DNA of 52,212 nt from Colwellia psychrerythraea (GTDB lineage: Bacteria; Pseudomonadota; Gammaproteobacteria; Enterobacterales; Alteromonadaceae). The notes beneath the pieces were generated by a model, which was not told the DNA's origin, made no database searches, and saw only the letters and a list, made by a program, of their open reading frames with translations. Location of the stretch: NCBI GenBank assembly GCA_002163005.1, contig MAAF01000105.1:1-52212 (forward strand). Direction: 5' to 3'. The position numbers were made by a program, and so were the translations under genes. This document shows, in pieces, positions 46,087-52,212 of this stretch; positions within the stretch are counted from its first letter, which is position 1; every line of letters starts with the position of its first letter.

Positions 46087-48343
46087 ATTAACTGAGGGCA
46101 CTACCCGTATTAAGACTCAAGAATTGATTATTGAGGGAGCTGGATGTGCAAGTTGCGTCGGTAAGATTGAAATAGCATTAAACAATATTAATGGTGTAGA
46201 TAGTGCGGAAATGAATTTTGCACTACGAACGGTTTCTATAACCGGAGAAGTAGGGGCTGATGTTCTTATCAAGGCTATTGAAACGATAGGCTACAACGCG
46301 AGAAGCACAAACGATACTAGCGACGATGAATTGTTGGATGAAAAAGAAGTTGCTGACCAACACTACTACACAAGTTTAATGAGGAAAATGTGGATTGCCC
46401 TTGGTCTTGGTGTTCCCTTGATGATTTATAGCATTTTGGGCGGTCCGATGACCGTTGAAACATCGTTGGAACGAGGTGTATGGCTATTTATCGGCATTTT
46501 ATGTGCAGCCATTATGTATTTTGCAGGTAAACATTTTTACATTGGTGCTTGGAAATCATTTGTAAATCATACCGCCAATATGGATACCTTAATTGCGCTA
46601 GGAACAGGCACTGCTTGGATTTATTCAATGATAGTTGTGTTCTTTCCTATGGCATTGCCAGAGATGGCACGTCACGTCTATTTTGAAGCAACGGCAATGA
46701 TTATCGGGTTAATCAATCTAGGGCTAGCGCTTGAAGTGAAAGCAAGAGGAAGAACGAGTGAAGCAATAAAACGCTTAATTGGTTTGCAGGTTAAAACTGC
46801 ACGTGTTGTGCGTGATCAGAAAGAAATTGATATAGCAATCGATCAGGTTTTACTCAATGATATTGTACGGGTAAGACCTGGAGAAAAAATTCCAGTAGAT
46901 GGTATTGTAACGCAAGGACACACTTCAATAGATGAATCGATGTTAACGGGCGAACCAATGCCTGTTGAGAAAGTTGAAAATGATGAAATCGTTGCAGGTA
47001 CGCTAAATAAATCAGGTTCTATTCTATTTAAAGCCACGAGAGTCGGTAAAGATACTGCATTAGCACAAATTATTAATATGGTTAAAAGGGCGCAAAACTC
47101 TAAACCTCCAATAGGTCGTTTAGCCGACATTATTTCAGCGTATTTTGTTCCTGTGATCATGATTATCTCTATTAGTAGCGCATTAATTTGGTTGAACTTT
47201 GGTCCTGATCCTACTGTTGCCTTTGCGGTTATTTCAGCTACCACTGTATTAATTATTGCTTGTCCTTGTGCGCTTGGGTTGGCAACACCTATGTCAGTCA
47301 TGGTTGGCGTTGGTAAAGCTGCTGAGGCTGGCGTGTTGATACGTAATGGTGAAGCATTGCAAACGGCTTCAAAAATTACCGCAATGATTCTAGATAAGAC
47401 AGGGACAATTACCGAGGGTGCACCAAAAGTAACTGATATTCTTATTGCGGATAACACCTATACAGAAAAATACATTTTGACCGCTGCCGCAAGTATAGAG
47501 AGTGGCTCTGAACATCCACTAGCACAAGCAATCGTTGATTCTGCAATTGAACAAGACATTGATCCTGAAAATGTTAGCAACTTTCAAGCGATTGCAGGAC
47601 ATGGCGTAAAAGCACAATTCAATGGACATCAATTACTGTTTGGTAATCAAAAGTTGATGTTGAAAAATGGTGTACACCTAAATGGATTTGTTGCTAAAGC
47701 ACAGCAGCTTGCCGATGAAGCCAAAACACCGATGTATTTGGCTATTGATAAAAAGCTCACCGCAATTATCGCAGTATCTGATCCAATTAAAAAAGACTCT
47801 GTTGAAGCGATTAAAAGGCTTCAGGCTAGTGGTATCCGTGTGGTTATGCTAACTGGGGACAATGGAGCGACTGCATATGCGGTTGCCAAAAAAGTCGGAA
47901 TTACAGAGGTCTTTGCCGAAGTATTACCAGAAGAAAAATCAAATAAAGTTGCTGAGCTTCAAGCACAAGGTGAAATAGTAGGCATGACGGGAGATGGTAT
48001 TAATGATGCACCAGCATTGGCCTTAGCCAATGTTGGATTTGCCATTGGTACAGGAACTGATGTCGCTATTGAGAGTGCTGATATTACCTTGATGAGAGGT
48101 TCATTACACGGGCTTGCAGATGCCATAGCGGTTAGTAAAGCAACACTTCGCAATATCAAACAAAATCTTTTCGGTGCATTTATTTACAATGTTGCAGGGG
48201 TTCCTTTTGCGGCAGGATTACTGTATCCAATTTTCGGATTGATGTTGAATCCAGTACTAGCGGGAGCTGCAATGGCATTCTCTTCTTTGACCGTTGTGAG
48301 TAATGCAAATCGATTGAGATTATTTAAGCCTCAAGAGCACTAA
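46079..48343 (+). CDS. copA: Cu(+)-exporting P1B-1 type ATPase
   Basis: Inner-membrane pump exporting Cu(I)/Ag(I) from the cytoplasm, 754 aa. One N-terminal HMA domain with Cys23 and Cys26 (GAGCASC), eight membrane helices, actuator TGE (in [12 protein letters not shown]), transport site Cys395-Pro-Cys397, phosphorylation Asp439 (DKTGT), SEHPLA and [10 protein letters not shown] in FIYNVAG and [11 protein letters not shown] in the last helices match the Cu(I) group. The ATG at 46079 has a perfect AAGGAGG five bases upstream; the frame is open ten codons further. Cooperates with the Cus pump: cytoplasm to periplasm, then out. Confidence 0.96.
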   Translation: MNRLTEGTTRIKTQELIIEGAGCASCVGKIEIALNNINGVDSAEMNFALRTVSITGEVGADVLIKAIETIGYNARSTNDTSDDELLDEKEVADQHYYTSLMRKMWIALGLGVPLMIYSILGGPMTVETSLERGVWLFIGILCAAIMYFAGKHFYIGAWKSFVNHTANMDTLIALGTGTAWIYSMIVVFFPMALPEMARHVYFEATAMIIGLINLGLALEVKARGRTSEAIKRLIGLQVKTARVVRDQKEIDIAIDQVLLNDIVRVRPGEKIPVDGIVTQGHTSIDESMLTGEPMPVEKVENDEIVAGTLNKSGSILFKATRVGKDTALAQIINMVKRAQNSKPPIGRLADIISAYFVPVIMIISISSALIWLNFGPDPTVAFAVISATTVLIIACPCALGLATPMSVMVGVGKAAEAGVLIRNGEALQTASKITAMILDKTGTITEGAPKVTDILIADNTYTEKYILTAAASIESGSEHPLAQAIVDSAIEQDIDPENVSNFQAIAGHGVKAQFNGHQLLFGNQKLMLKNGVHLNGFVAKAQQLADEAKTPMYLAIDKKLTAIIAVSDPIKKDSVEAIKRLQASGIRVVMLTGDNGATAYAVAKKVGITEVFAEVLPEEKSNKVAELQAQGEIVGMTGDGINDAPALALANVGFAIGTGTDVAIESADITLMRGSLHGLADAIAVSKATLRNIKQNLFGAFIYNVAGVPFAAGLLYPIFGLMLNPVLAGAAMAFSSLTVVSNANRLRLFKPQEH

Positions 48344-48367
48344 AGCAGAGATGAAGGAGTAAATGAA

Positions 48368-48724
48368 ATGATGATAATTAATTTATTGGGGTTAGTACTA
48401 ATAGGACTCATTATTTGGTGGTTTTGGTTATATAAACCCGCTAAAGCTGTTGATACAAGATCAGAAAATATTACGATAATTGTGAATGACGGTATTTATC
48501 AACCATCAAGAATAAAGGTTGAGGCAGGGAAAAAAACATCTCTCCAATTTTTACGTAAAGATGGGAGTCCTTGTGCAGCGACAGTGCTATTTCCTGAATT
48601 TGAAATAAGTGAAGAGCTACCGTTGAATACAACTAGAGTTGTTGATTTGCCGTCTATGTCGCCGGGTGAGTATTTGTTTCATTGCCCAATGAAGATGTAT
48701 AGCGGCACTTTGATTGTTGATTAG
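48368..48724 (+). CDS. Membrane-anchored cupredoxin-domain protein
   Basis: A 118-aa protein: N-terminal helix (residues 4-22), then a single cupredoxin domain facing the periplasm. Probable copper ligands are the Cys in GSPCAAT and the Cys/Met group in FHCPMKMYSG; the typical PSRIKVEAGK and PGEYLFHCPM segments are present. A place directly after copA suggests it accepts Cu(I) from the ATPase. GAAGGAG precedes the start. Confidence 0.86.
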   Translation: MMIINLLGLVLIGLIIWWFWLYKPAKAVDTRSENITIIVNDGIYQPSRIKVEAGKKTSLQFLRKDGSPCAATVLFPEFEISEELPLNTTRVVDLPSMSPGEYLFHCPMKMYSGTLIVD

Positions 48725-48739
48725 GTAAAGGGGGAAATT

Positions 48740-49096
48740 ATGAATATTAAAAAAATAACAGCGATTATAAATGAGATGCAATTAGATAATGTGGCAAAGG
48801 CTCTCTGCGCACATGGGGTAAAAGGTTTTACCATTCATCCTGTGAGTGGTAGAGGAAGTTATTGTAATACATATTCTAAAGATGGCCTAGTGACACATAA
48901 ACAAATTGAAGTGTATACCACTGACGTACATGCACAGAAGGTTGCGCATTTGATCATGAAAACAGCAGACCTTGGGTTAGATAGTGAAGGACTTGTAGCC
49001 ATTACAAGTGTCGATGAATTGTTATGGGTTTACCAACAAACAGCTGCTCAAATTAGTGATTTTAACTTCATTGATACTTTGAGGGATAGTTCCTAA
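48740..49096 (+). CDS. PII-like (GlnB-fold) protein in copper operon
   Basis: A 118-aa soluble protein with the PII beta-alpha-beta ferredoxin fold: KKITAIINEMQLDNVAKALCAHGVKGFTI, a shortened T-loop (GRGSYCNTYSKDGLVTH), KQIEVYTTDVHAQKVAHLI and the C-loop GLVAITSVDELL. The uridylylated Tyr context of GlnB is not kept and extra Cys residues (23 and about 42) occur. PII-like proteins near heavy-metal pumps have been described as a separate subgroup; ligand and partner are unknown. It sits 15 bp after the cupredoxin gene with a GGGGG site. Confidence 0.72.
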   Translation: MNIKKITAIINEMQLDNVAKALCAHGVKGFTIHPVSGRGSYCNTYSKDGLVTHKQIEVYTTDVHAQKVAHLIMKTADLGLDSEGLVAITSVDELLWVYQQTAAQISDFNFIDTLRDSS

Positions 49097-49106
49097 GGAG
49101 AAGATA

Positions 49107-49157
49107 ATGAGTAATAACCAACGAAAACATAACAATCAATTGAGGAGAAAATTATGA
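49107..49157 (+). CDS. Tiny 16-codon frame, possible coupling peptide
   Basis: ATG-initiated frame MSNNQRKHNNQLRRKL preceded by AAGGAG six bases upstream. Its TGA overlaps the ATG of the next gene (ATGA). Basic and Asn-rich, with no recognisable domain. Either a translational-coupling leader or a deletion remnant of a longer gene. The good ribosome-binding site is the main evidence. Confidence 0.4.
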   Translation: MSNNQRKHNNQLRRKL

Positions 49158-49525
49158 CCGACTTAGATCATAGAGTTGGAGTTAGAGAAAATAGTTTAGT
49201 CGTTAGAAATCTAAGACTCACAAATGTAACAGAGAAAAATATTGCTGTATTAGTTGAAGAAATAGACCAAATGTTCGGCTTAGATGAAGTCTCATTCAAT
49301 CGAAATAAAGAGTCTATTCATTTAGCTTACGATGCGGTTAATTTGAATCTTGACGGCATTGAAGAAGTTATCAGAAAACATGGCGTCGATATCCATGATG
49401 ATTGGTGGACTCACACGAAAGAAGGTTATTACAACTTTTGTGATCAAAATACCAAAGATAATTTCGAACATAAACCTTGGAGCTGTCATAGAACACCTCC
49501 AGGTTCGATTAAAAGAAAACGTTAA
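49154..49525 (+). CDS. HMA-like ferredoxin-fold protein lacking CxxC
   Basis: A 123-aa protein with no firm assignment. Residues 15-75 have the strand/helix order of a heavy-metal-associated domain (SLVVRNLRL, a helix, DEVSFNRNKESIHLAYD, then IEEVIRKHGV), but the CxxC is replaced by LTNVTEKN. The C-terminal half is aromatic (DDWWTHTKEGYYNFCDQN) and ends with KPWSCH and a basic tail. Similar proteins occur with copper ATPases of other marine bacteria, as far as I recall. GAGGAG precedes the ATG, and a 16-codon frame is coupled to it. Confidence 0.65.
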   Translation: MTDLDHRVGVRENSLVVRNLRLTNVTEKNIAVLVEEIDQMFGLDEVSFNRNKESIHLAYDAVNLNLDGIEEVIRKHGVDIHDDWWTHTKEGYYNFCDQNTKDNFEHKPWSCHRTPPGSIKRKR

Positions 49526-49558
49526 ATTCAATCAAAACTCTTTAAAAAGGAATTAATT

Positions 49559-49902
49559 ATGTTAACTAAAATATCTACAGCAATTGCACTTGTCGTTTTG
49601 CAGTAGTACTCACTGGTTGTGCAAACAGCGACTTTTCACATTACTACCTAATGCCTGGTCAAGTAGTCTCTTCATCGCCAGACAATATTATTATTGATGT
49701 TACACGAGCAACAAGAAATTATTGAAATTTACTTTACTGAAGAAAGTGTTATTTATAACGGAAAATCTTATACGGTGAGTTTGGAAAAATTATCTCATTT
49801 CAAAAAGCTGAACAACTATCGAATTAAAAAGGCGATAGCATTAGCAATCAAATATTAAAGAAAGCAATTGATAATTTTGGTTTAAAGAAATTAGCTGATT
49901 AA
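49559..49902 (+). pseudogene. Frameshifted lipoprotein gene
   Basis: An intact start (AAAAAGG, eight bases, ATG at 49559) reads MLTKISTAIALVVLQ and stops. Restoring one base gives a lipobox LTGC and ANSDFSHYYLMPGQ; two further shifts near 49707 and 49854 continue with EQQEIIEIYFTEESVIYNG and ILKKAIDNFGLKKLAD to a TAA at 49902. The conceptual product is a lipoprotein of about 115 aa with no known family that I recognise. Three single-base shifts in about 340 bp argue for decay, although sequencing error cannot be excluded. It is in the copA operon direction. Confidence 0.65.
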
Positions 49903-50037
49903 GTTCCTATCGTTAGGCTGCTCATGGCATTTTGAAGTCATGCCAAAGTAATTACGTGAACGGCCGCTGTGGTGGCGTTGACCTTCCATCATTTGATGTT
50001 AACTTTGAGCGACAAGCAACCATTTCAAGTCTTTCAT
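49903..50037. other. Spacer between pseudogene and convergent MerR
   Basis: No gene seen. A short GGCAT/ATGCC inverted repeat near 49929-49947 could be a weak bidirectional terminator; no T-tract is present. Confidence 0.3.
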
Positions 50038-50466
50038 TTATTGTTGCCCTGTTGCTTTTTTGGTAAATAGTGCATCTACAATAGGGCAGTCATCTATAGA
50101 GTTATTACTACCTTTACATTTAATAACCATTTCGTTTAATGCTAATTGAAGACGCTGTAAATCGTCTATTTTCTCTTGTACAGCTCTAGCTTGTAGCATT
50201 GCCATAGCCCTAACTTCACCACAATAGTGATTAGGCTCATCAATAAACTTAAGCAGGTCTTTAATCTGCTCAATCTTAAAACCTAGCTCTCGGCTGCGTC
50301 TGATAAAATTCAACCGCTTTACATGAGATAAGGCAAACACCCGGTGTCCCCCTTCAGTTCTTGGTGGTTCAGGCATTAACCCTATTTTTTCATAGTAATG
50401 AACAGTTTCAACCTTACAGCCTGATTCTTTGGCAAGCTGACCAATAGAATATTTTACATTATTCAT
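50038..50466 (-). CDS. merR: Hg(II)-type MerR regulator
   Basis: A 142-aa regulator with winged HTH (YSIGQLAKESGCKVETVHYY at residues 6-25) and dimerisation helix. Its cysteines fall at 82, 117 and 127, against 82, 117 and 126 in the classical Tn501/Tn21 mercury sensor, so the trigonal Hg(II) site is very likely kept, with one extra residue in the loop. DDCPIVDAL ends the metal loop. Divergent from the GDCCVxC-merT-merP unit, with the operator in the 65-bp spacer. A Pb or Cd response is an alternative. Confidence 0.9.
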   Translation of the reverse strand: MNNVKYSIGQLAKESGCKVETVHYYEKIGLMPEPPRTEGGHRVFALSHVKRLNFIRRSRELGFKIEQIKDLLKFIDEPNHYCGEVRAMAMLQARAVQEKIDDLQRLQLALNEMVIKCKGSNNSIDDCPIVDALFTKKATGQQ

Positions 50467-50475
50467 ACAAAACCC

Positions 50476-50506
50476 TTGAACCTATAGTTACTACAGGTTC
50501 TATACT
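50476..50506 (+). promoter_or_regulatory. MerR-type promoter of the mer-like operon
   Basis: -35 TTGAAC (50476-50481) and -10 TATACT (50501-50506) with a 19-bp spacer. The operator GAACCTATAG-TTA-CTACAGGTTC (50478-50500) is palindromic with one mismatch. It reads toward 50532 and lies 10 bp from the divergent merR start, so MerR can repress itself and activate the operon. Confidence 0.88.
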
Positions 50507-50531
50507 AACATAAACTCATTAAGGGTTGTCT

Positions 50532-50753
50532 ATGACCGAAATTATCACTGACTCAGAACTAACATGCCCTGAGTGTAAGCATAAAGAGTTACTTGAAATG
50601 CCAATAGATGCTTGCCTGTGGTTTCATGAATGTGCTGCTTGTAAAAGACTACTAAAACCTCTTAAGGGGGATTGTTGCGTCTTTTGCTCCTATGGGTCAG
50701 TTCCATGTCCACCCATACAAGAAAGTGGTTCATGTTCGGGCTGTGGGGGCTAA
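50532..50753 (+). CDS. GDCCVxC domain small cysteine-rich protein
   Basis: A 73-aa soluble protein with three Cys clusters: CPECKHKE (residues 12-19), HECAACK, and GDCCVFCSYGSVPCPP, the name-giving motif. The C terminus adds SCSGCGG. Ten or so cysteines suggest zinc or thiophilic metal binding. Members are found beside merT/merP-like genes; the role is unknown. AAGGG precedes the ATG at 50532; an in-frame TTG two codons earlier is less likely. First gene of the MerR-controlled unit. Confidence 0.85.
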   Translation: MTEIITDSELTCPECKHKELLEMPIDACLWFHECAACKRLLKPLKGDCCVFCSYGSVPCPPIQESGSCSGCGG

Positions 50754-50754
50754 A

Positions 50755-51150
50755 ATGTATGAAAATAAAATAACAGACAAACCTTACCTTAGGTGGATAA
50801 CACTTTTCGTGGCTAGTGGAACATTGTTGTGTTGTGCCTTGCCTATTTTGTTAGTGACCTTAGGTTTTGGTGCGGTAGTTGCCAGTTTAAATTACAACAT
50901 ACCAGGGCTAATATTTCTTGCTGAATACAAGGTTTGGACACTATCAGTAGCGGCTCTAATTTTGTTAGTTTTAGCTTGGGTTATCTGGCGGCCTAATCAG
51001 CATTGTCCTTCTGAACCTGCTTTAGCAGCCCTTTGTAAAAAATCGAAACAATGGAATAAAAGAATTTTTTGGATAAGTTCAATGATCTGGTTTATTGGCT
51101 TTTTCACTAGTTATCTCTTATTACCAATTCGAAACGTCCTAGACCTATAA
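50755..51150 (+). CDS. merT: MerT-like mercuric transport protein
   Basis: Inner-membrane protein of 131 aa with three helices (about residues 14-45, 58-78, 104-124). The vicinal pair Cys26-Cys27 in the first helix (TLLCCALPI) and Cys84 and Cys94 in the cytoplasmic loop follow the MerT pattern (24/25 and 76/82). It imports Hg(II) from MerP in classical systems. The ATG at 50755 follows the previous stop by one base, with GGGGG upstream; the frame is open 21 codons further, overlapping the previous gene. Confidence 0.82.
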   Translation: MYENKITDKPYLRWITLFVASGTLLCCALPILLVTLGFGAVVASLNYNIPGLIFLAEYKVWTLSVAALILLVLAWVIWRPNQHCPSEPALAALCKKSKQWNKRIFWISSMIWFIGFFTSYLLLPIRNVLDL

Positions 51151-51164
51151 AAGAGGATTAAACG

Positions 51165-51482
51165 ATGAAAAAATTATTATTACCATTACTTGCAACTTTA
51201 TTTATTACATTTTCAGCCAATGCCAAGACAATAGAAGTTGAAATTCATGGAATGACCTGCGCTTTATGTGTGGATACATTAAATCGAAAATTCAACAAAA
51301 TGGATGGTGTGTCAAAAGTAGATGTCAGCATGAAAATGAAGAAAGTAAGATTAGAAACAGATTCAAGATCACCAACAATAGAAATGATCAAACAAGCTAT
51401 ATTAGACTCTGGATTTACTCCAACAAAAGTAACGGTGATTTCTAATGAAGAAGCTAAAGAGCAGCCTTACAACGACAACTAG
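51165..51482 (+). CDS. merP: MerP-like periplasmic metal-binding protein
   Basis: A 105-aa secreted protein: signal peptide (residues 1-20, cleavage after ANA) and one HMA domain with GMTCALC, Cys32 and Cys35. MerP normally hands Hg(II) to MerT. The C-terminal about 15 residues extend beyond the HMA fold and are acidic; they overlap the next gene. AGAGGA precedes the ATG. Confidence 0.86.
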   Translation: MKKLLLPLLATLFITFSANAKTIEVEIHGMTCALCVDTLNRKFNKMDGVSKVDVSMKMKKVRLETDSRSPTIEMIKQAILDSGFTPTKVTVISNEEAKEQPYNDN

Positions 51483-52179
51483 TATCATATTATTATCATT
51501 ACTTATTGTTCAAAATGCTAACAGTATGGGTTTAAGGTCATTTGTCGCTTTACCTATTGATAAGCATGGATATGTTATAAGGTTTTCATATGAGCATCTA
51601 ACAGGTGGTGACAGAGACAATTTAATCACAAGTGTTGCCTACGGTCTTAGCAATGATCAAGCTTTCCTATTTGAAATTCCCTACAAAATAACGCCTAATG
51701 ATGGAAGACGATTTGGTGATCTATCTGCTTTATATCGTCACACTGTAATACAGGATGACTTTTTCTCAGGCACTTCAAGGTTGGCATTATTAGCGGGGGC
51801 AATTGTTCCTAGTGACAACGATAGAAATCCAGCAGTACAAACAGGATTGGTTTATACATTTTTTAAAGACAGATACGAGTTTGATATTGATATTCTTTAT
51901 CAAGTTGGTGTTGATAGCCGCCCTGATAGTGGTAGATATGATTTATCTTGGCAATATCGTTTATCACCGTCAGTTTATCCTGATTGGGGTATAGAATCTG
52001 AATTACATGTAGTTACAGAACTTAATGGAAGATGGCAGGAAGGAAATGAAATAACGCACCAAGTTACTATTGGCCTTCAATTGGTGAATCCAACATGGAT
52101 TATTGAAGGTGGACTTGTTAAAAACTTAAGCAACAATAATGAGTTAAGTGTCATGTTAAGTACCAGATTGCATTTTTGA
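51445..52179 (+). CDS. Outer-membrane beta-barrel protein of mer-like operon
   Basis: A 244-aa protein with signal peptide (residues 1-27, ending NANS) and alternating amphipathic strands typical of a small beta barrel, ending LSTRLHF with a terminal Phe as in outer-membrane proteins. No exact family is recognised; general transporter/porin-like. The start overlaps merP by 38 bp; it is preferred because only it yields a signal peptide. It may provide metal passage across the outer membrane. No merA follows before the window ends. Confidence 0.7.
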   Translation: MKKLKSSLTTTTSIILLSLLIVQNANSMGLRSFVALPIDKHGYVIRFSYEHLTGGDRDNLITSVAYGLSNDQAFLFEIPYKITPNDGRRFGDLSALYRHTVIQDDFFSGTSRLALLAGAIVPSDNDRNPAVQTGLVYTFFKDRYEFDIDILYQVGVDSRPDSGRYDLSWQYRLSPSVYPDWGIESELHVVTELNGRWQEGNEITHQVTIGLQLVNPTWIIEGGLVKNLSNNNELSVMLSTRLHF

Positions 52180-52212
52180 ATATACTAAGATAATTTTCAT
52201 CATTCGAATTTA

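Noticed and set aside
46843..47457. A 204-codon open frame antisense to copA
   Set aside because: It lies wholly inside the conserved ATPase gene, has no recognisable domain and no ribosome-binding site; it follows from the codon pattern of copA.

Overview
The window is AT-rich chromosomal DNA from a gammaproteobacterium of the order Alteromonadales, most likely Colwellia or a close relative. This placement rests on protein resemblance recalled from memory (Pgi, CmoA/B, AspRS, RuvABC, MsbA-LpxK-KdsB, UbiTUV, RoxA, RsuA), on the gene order, and on the small dispersed repeats. No rRNA, tRNA, CRISPR array, intact transposase or phage gene was recognised.

Layout. Bases 1-5208 hold the 3' end of pgi and, on the minus strand, a patatin-like lipase, a dGTPase-like HD hydrolase, cmoB and cmoA. 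Bases 5303-12824 hold a triple periplasmic-binding-domain diguanylate cyclase, aspS, ruvC and ruvAB; a good LexA-type box precedes ruvA. Bases 13104-20585 form a MacAB-like efflux operon (adaptor, ATPase, FtsX permease) followed by an NtrC-type response regulator and a histidine kinase. A sigma-54 promoter and two upstream dyads precede the efflux operon, so the cluster looks like a self-contained regulon. Bases 20631-28334 carry a DUF2062 protein, comEC and the lipid A/Kdo operon msbA-lpxK-ycaR-kdsB. Bases 28540-33807 carry ubiT facing ubiU-ubiV (O2-independent ubiquinone synthesis), then roxA and rsuA. Two MITE-like elements lie in the ubiT/ubiU spacer, and a second copy of one of them lies upstream of msbA.

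From about 34.2 kb to the right end the content changes to a metal-handling island. The first block encodes a secreted Met/His/Cys-rich protein, a DUF411 lipoprotein, a complete TolC-CusB-CusA type efflux pump, two PepSY membrane proteins (the second fused to an NqrF-like 2Fe-2S/FAD/NAD reductase), an MDHSKM-repeat copper-binding protein, a monohaem cytochrome c and an NTF2-like protein. The second block starts at a MerR-type promoter with a 19-bp spacer and encodes a MerR regulator, a P1B-1 Cu+ ATPase, a membrane-anchored cupredoxin, a PII-like protein and a ferredoxin-fold protein without the metal-binding Cys pair; a decayed lipoprotein gene follows. The third block is a divergent mer-like unit: a MerR with the three Hg(II) cysteines, a GDCCVxC protein, MerT-like and MerP-like proteins and an outer-membrane protein. 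No mercuric reductase is seen before the window ends.

The most novel candidate is the copper block. It couples Cu(I) export across both membranes to a transmembrane electron-transfer module (PepSY-NqrF fusion and cytochrome c) and a PII-like protein. The redox coupling is an inference from gene context and domain content.
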